From Bacteroidota bacterium (GTDB taxonomy: Bacteria; Bacteroidota; Bacteroidia; AKYH767-A; 2013-40CM-41-45): a DNA stretch of 64,000 nt. The DNA lies in NCBI GenBank assembly GCA_016708785.1, contig JADJFC010000006.1, forward strand, positions 186,001 to 250,000, given 5' to 3'. A program made the translations under genes and the position numbers. Below the pieces are notes generated by a model. That model was not told where the DNA came from. It worked only from the letters and a program-made list of their open reading frames with translations, and ran no database searches. Positions within the stretch are counted from its first letter, which is position 1. Each line of letters opens with the position of its first letter. Positions 61,865 to 64,000 of this stretch are shown in pieces.

Positions 61865-64000
61865 ATGCGAAATTATGCGATTCTAAGTTTCGGACTGATT
61901 TTAATATTGTCCGCTTGCAAGACCACTGAACAAAAAAAATCAAATGGAAAAAAAGATGAGACAATTTATGTTGTTTCAGCTTATGAAAGTGCTTATACAA
62001 GAAGAGCTGATCTGATAAATACAAAGCTTTTTCTTACACCGCTGTGGAAAAAAAGAGAGATGAAAGGAAAAGCTGAAATCACTTTCAAGCAACATTTTTA
62101 TCCTTCAGATAGCGTCACATTCAATGCTCGCGGGATGACAATAAATTCTGTAACGCTTGTGAATGGCAACGATCGCATTTCGCTCAAATATAATTATGAC
62201 TCCTTATTACTTACCATTCGTCTTCCTCGAACTTATTTATCGGAAGAAATAATTACCGTATCCATTGACTACATTTCAAATCCGGAATCACTGGATATCG
62301 GCGGAAGTTCTGCGATCAACAGCGACAAAGGACTTTACTTTGTTGATGTAGACAGCGTAGACGATAGCAGGCCGACACAACTTTGGACGCAAGGTGAAAC
62401 ACAAAGCAATTCTGTTTGGTTCCCTACAATTGAATCACCTGAACAAAAAACAACAACAGAAATTTTTATCACAACTGATTCCGCTTTTAAGACCTTGTCA
62501 AATGGCTTGCTACTTGAAACAATAAACAACAACAATGGCACATTCACCTGGCATTGGAAACAAGATTTTCCTGCTGCTCCTTATCTTGTAATGATCGCTG
62601 TTGGCGATTTTGCAATTGTAAAAGACAAATGGAATGGCATTGAAGTAAGTTATTATGTCGATCCTGCCTATGAAAAATATGCAAGACAAACATTCGGCAA
62701 AACTCCGGAAATGATGACCTTCTTCTCGAAATTGCTTGGAATAACTTATCCGTGGCAAAAATACAGTCAGATCGTTGTTCATGATTTTGTTTCCGGCGCC
62801 ATGGAAAATGTAGCAGCAGTAGTTCACGGTACAAATATGCATCAGGTTCCGGGAACTTATATAGATGACAACTACGAACACTATATCTCACACGAATTAT
62901 TTCATCATTGGTTTGGGAACATGGTTACGTGTCGTTCATGGAGCAACGTTACATTGAATGAGGGTTTCGCCAATTATGCTGAATATTTATGGATGGAATA
63001 CAAATACGGCAAGACAGTAGCAGAAAGTCATTTGGTGGAAGAGCTGCGGATCTATCTGCGTTCGACAGACAAATCCGATCCTGCTTTGATCCGTTATCAA
63101 TTTGAAGACAGAGAAGACATGTATGACAGAGTTTCATACAACAAAGGCGGATGTGTTCTTCACATGCTTCGAAATTATCTTGGCGACTCTGCATTTTTCA
63201 AAGGATGCAACTTATACCTTACCCAAAATAAATTCTCAAGTACTGAAGCAGACAACCTGCGCCATGCCTTTGAAAAAGTTTCAGGAGAAGATCTGAATTG
63301 GTTTTTTAATCAATGGTATTACAGAGGCGGTCACCCTATTCTAAATGTTTCATACAAATGGAACAATTCTCTGAAGAAAGAAATTATAACGATCAAACAA
63401 GTTCAGGATCTCAATACAAATCCTCTTTATAAACTCCCCCTCGATATCGATTTCTATTTTGAAAATTCTATAGAAAGAAAAAAGATCATCGTTACCAAAA
63501 ATATTCAGGAATTTGAATTCTCCTTCGATGAAAAACCAAAAGTAGTTTCCGTTGATGCTGAAAGAGTTCTTGTAGGTGCTGTGATAACAGATCGTCCGGA
63601 AGAGGAAACTATTTACCTTTATGATCACTCGACTCACGTCAGAGATAGAAGTCAGGCAGTGACAACTTTTGGATTTGTTAGTGACGACAATTCCCAAAAA
63701 TCACAAATGATCAGACGCGCATTGAAAGATCCTGCTGAGGTTGTCAGAAAAGAAGCAATAATCTATGCATCAATAATTTTCCAAAACAATCCGGAGAGCA
63801 TCAAAGAACTTTTATTCGATATAGCTTTACATGACTCTTCTACAGAGATCAGAAGCACTGCTCTTCAGAGAATGAAGACCTATTACAAAGCTGAAGAATG
63901 TATGCCAGTATTCGAAAAATGTCTGACTGACAAATCACATCGCGTTGTTGCAACTGCATTTGGTGAGTTAAATGACAAAGATCCTGTCAGAGGAGCCGAA
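61865..64000 (+). CDS. M1 family metallopeptidase lipoprotein, C-terminus beyond window
   Basis: 712 codons open to the right edge. ATG at 61865 gives a lipoprotein signal with lipobox LSAC (C18). Exopeptidase motif GAMEN at 311-315; zinc site HELFH (343-347) with the third ligand E366, exactly 18 residues between, in NEGFANYAE. The catalytic domain is complete; after about residue 520 the C-terminal part has ARM/HEAT-like repeats (DPAEVVRKEAIIYASIIF). A periplasmic or outer-membrane-anchored aminopeptidase is likely. Confidence 0.93.
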   Translation, partial: MRNYAILSFGLILILSACKTTEQKKSNGKKDETIYVVSAYESAYTRRADLINTKLFLTPLWKKREMKGKAEITFKQHFYPSDSVTFNARGMTINSVTLVNGNDRISLKYNYDSLLLTIRLPRTYLSEEIITVSIDYISNPESLDIGGSSAINSDKGLYFVDVDSVDDSRPTQLWTQGETQSNSVWFPTIESPEQKTTTEIFITTDSAFKTLSNGLLLETINNNNGTFTWHWKQDFPAAPYLVMIAVGDFAIVKDKWNGIEVSYYVDPAYEKYARQTFGKTPEMMTFFSKLLGITYPWQKYSQIVVHDFVSGAMENVAAVVHGTNMHQVPGTYIDDNYEHYISHELFHHWFGNMVTCRSWSNVTLNEGFANYAEYLWMEYKYGKTVAESHLVEELRIYLRSTDKSDPALIRYQFEDREDMYDRVSYNKGGCVLHMLRNYLGDSAFFKGCNLYLTQNKFSSTEADNLRHAFEKVSGEDLNWFFNQWYYRGGHPILNVSYKWNNSLKKEIITIKQVQDLNTNPLYKLPLDIDFYFENSIERKKIIVTKNIQEFEFSFDEKPKVVSVDAERVLVGAVITDRPEEETIYLYDHSTHVRDRSQAVTTFGFVSDDNSQKSQMIRRALKDPAEVVRKEAIIYASIIFQNNPESIKELLFDIALHDSSTEIRSTALQRMKTYYKAEECMPVFEKCLTDKSHRVVATAFGELNDKDPVRGAE

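Overview
The window is chromosomal DNA of a Bacteroidota bacterium. Signs of this are several secreted proteins ending in type IX secretion (T9SS) type A or B sorting domains, SprB and SBBP repeat surface proteins, a SusC-like TonB-dependent receptor, GIN (DUF2807) proteins, a short NuoG, and promoters of the form TAnnTTTG. GC content is low, genes mostly lack Shine-Dalgarno sites, and MqnC shows futalosine-type menaquinone synthesis. The order cannot be settled; something near Chitinophagales or Sphingobacteriales is plausible.

Layout. 1-2259: partial SBBP-repeat surface protein. 2463-5836: DNA polymerase IV divergent from a LexA/CI-like S24 repressor (probable damage-response pair), then a PPK2 polyphosphate kinase. 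6119-9616: three-gene cell-envelope operon. 9800-11609: Tet-type MFS exporter and a DinB/YfiT-family protein. 11717-20002: respiratory complex I operon nuoABCDEFGHIJK, with nuoJ frameshifted and nuoLMN absent. 21097-24655: TetR-HlyD-DHA2 efflux operon with a doubled operator in its promoter. 24693-28722: ECF sigma, anti-sigma and two GIN-domain envelope genes; the same ECF-type promoter precedes the sigma gene and one GIN gene. 28870-43725: housekeeping genes (serine dehydratase, LepA, MetF, riboflavin synthase, MqnC, leucyl aminopeptidase, PdxA) mixed with T9SS proteins. 43857-48184: two paralogous secreted alpha/beta hydrolases, one with a substituted nucleophile, separated by a decayed IS110-family element. 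48305-60376: TonB receptor (frameshifted), two T9SS proteins, and a 1677-residue P-domain/CotH/SprB protein. 60528-64000: small DUF2335-like pair, biotin carboxyl carrier protein, partial M1 aminopeptidase lipoprotein.

The most unusual feature is outside the genes. Many intergenic regions hold inverted arrays of short tandem units, very often 7 bp long (ARGGTCA, GTGAGTG, CGATAAA, AACTTTG, AATTACG), others 8-11 bp (CGCAGAATA and related). They form long hairpins at gene ends, around terminators and even between co-transcribed nuo genes. Several open reading frames run backwards into these arrays, giving false N-terminal extensions (nuoH, lepA, sdaA).

Three otherwise intact genes (nuoJ, a gliding-motility-type surface protein, the TonB receptor) each carry one single-base deletion. 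This could be real decay, but residual sequencing error is equally likely and should be excluded first. No tRNA, rRNA or CRISPR array was seen.
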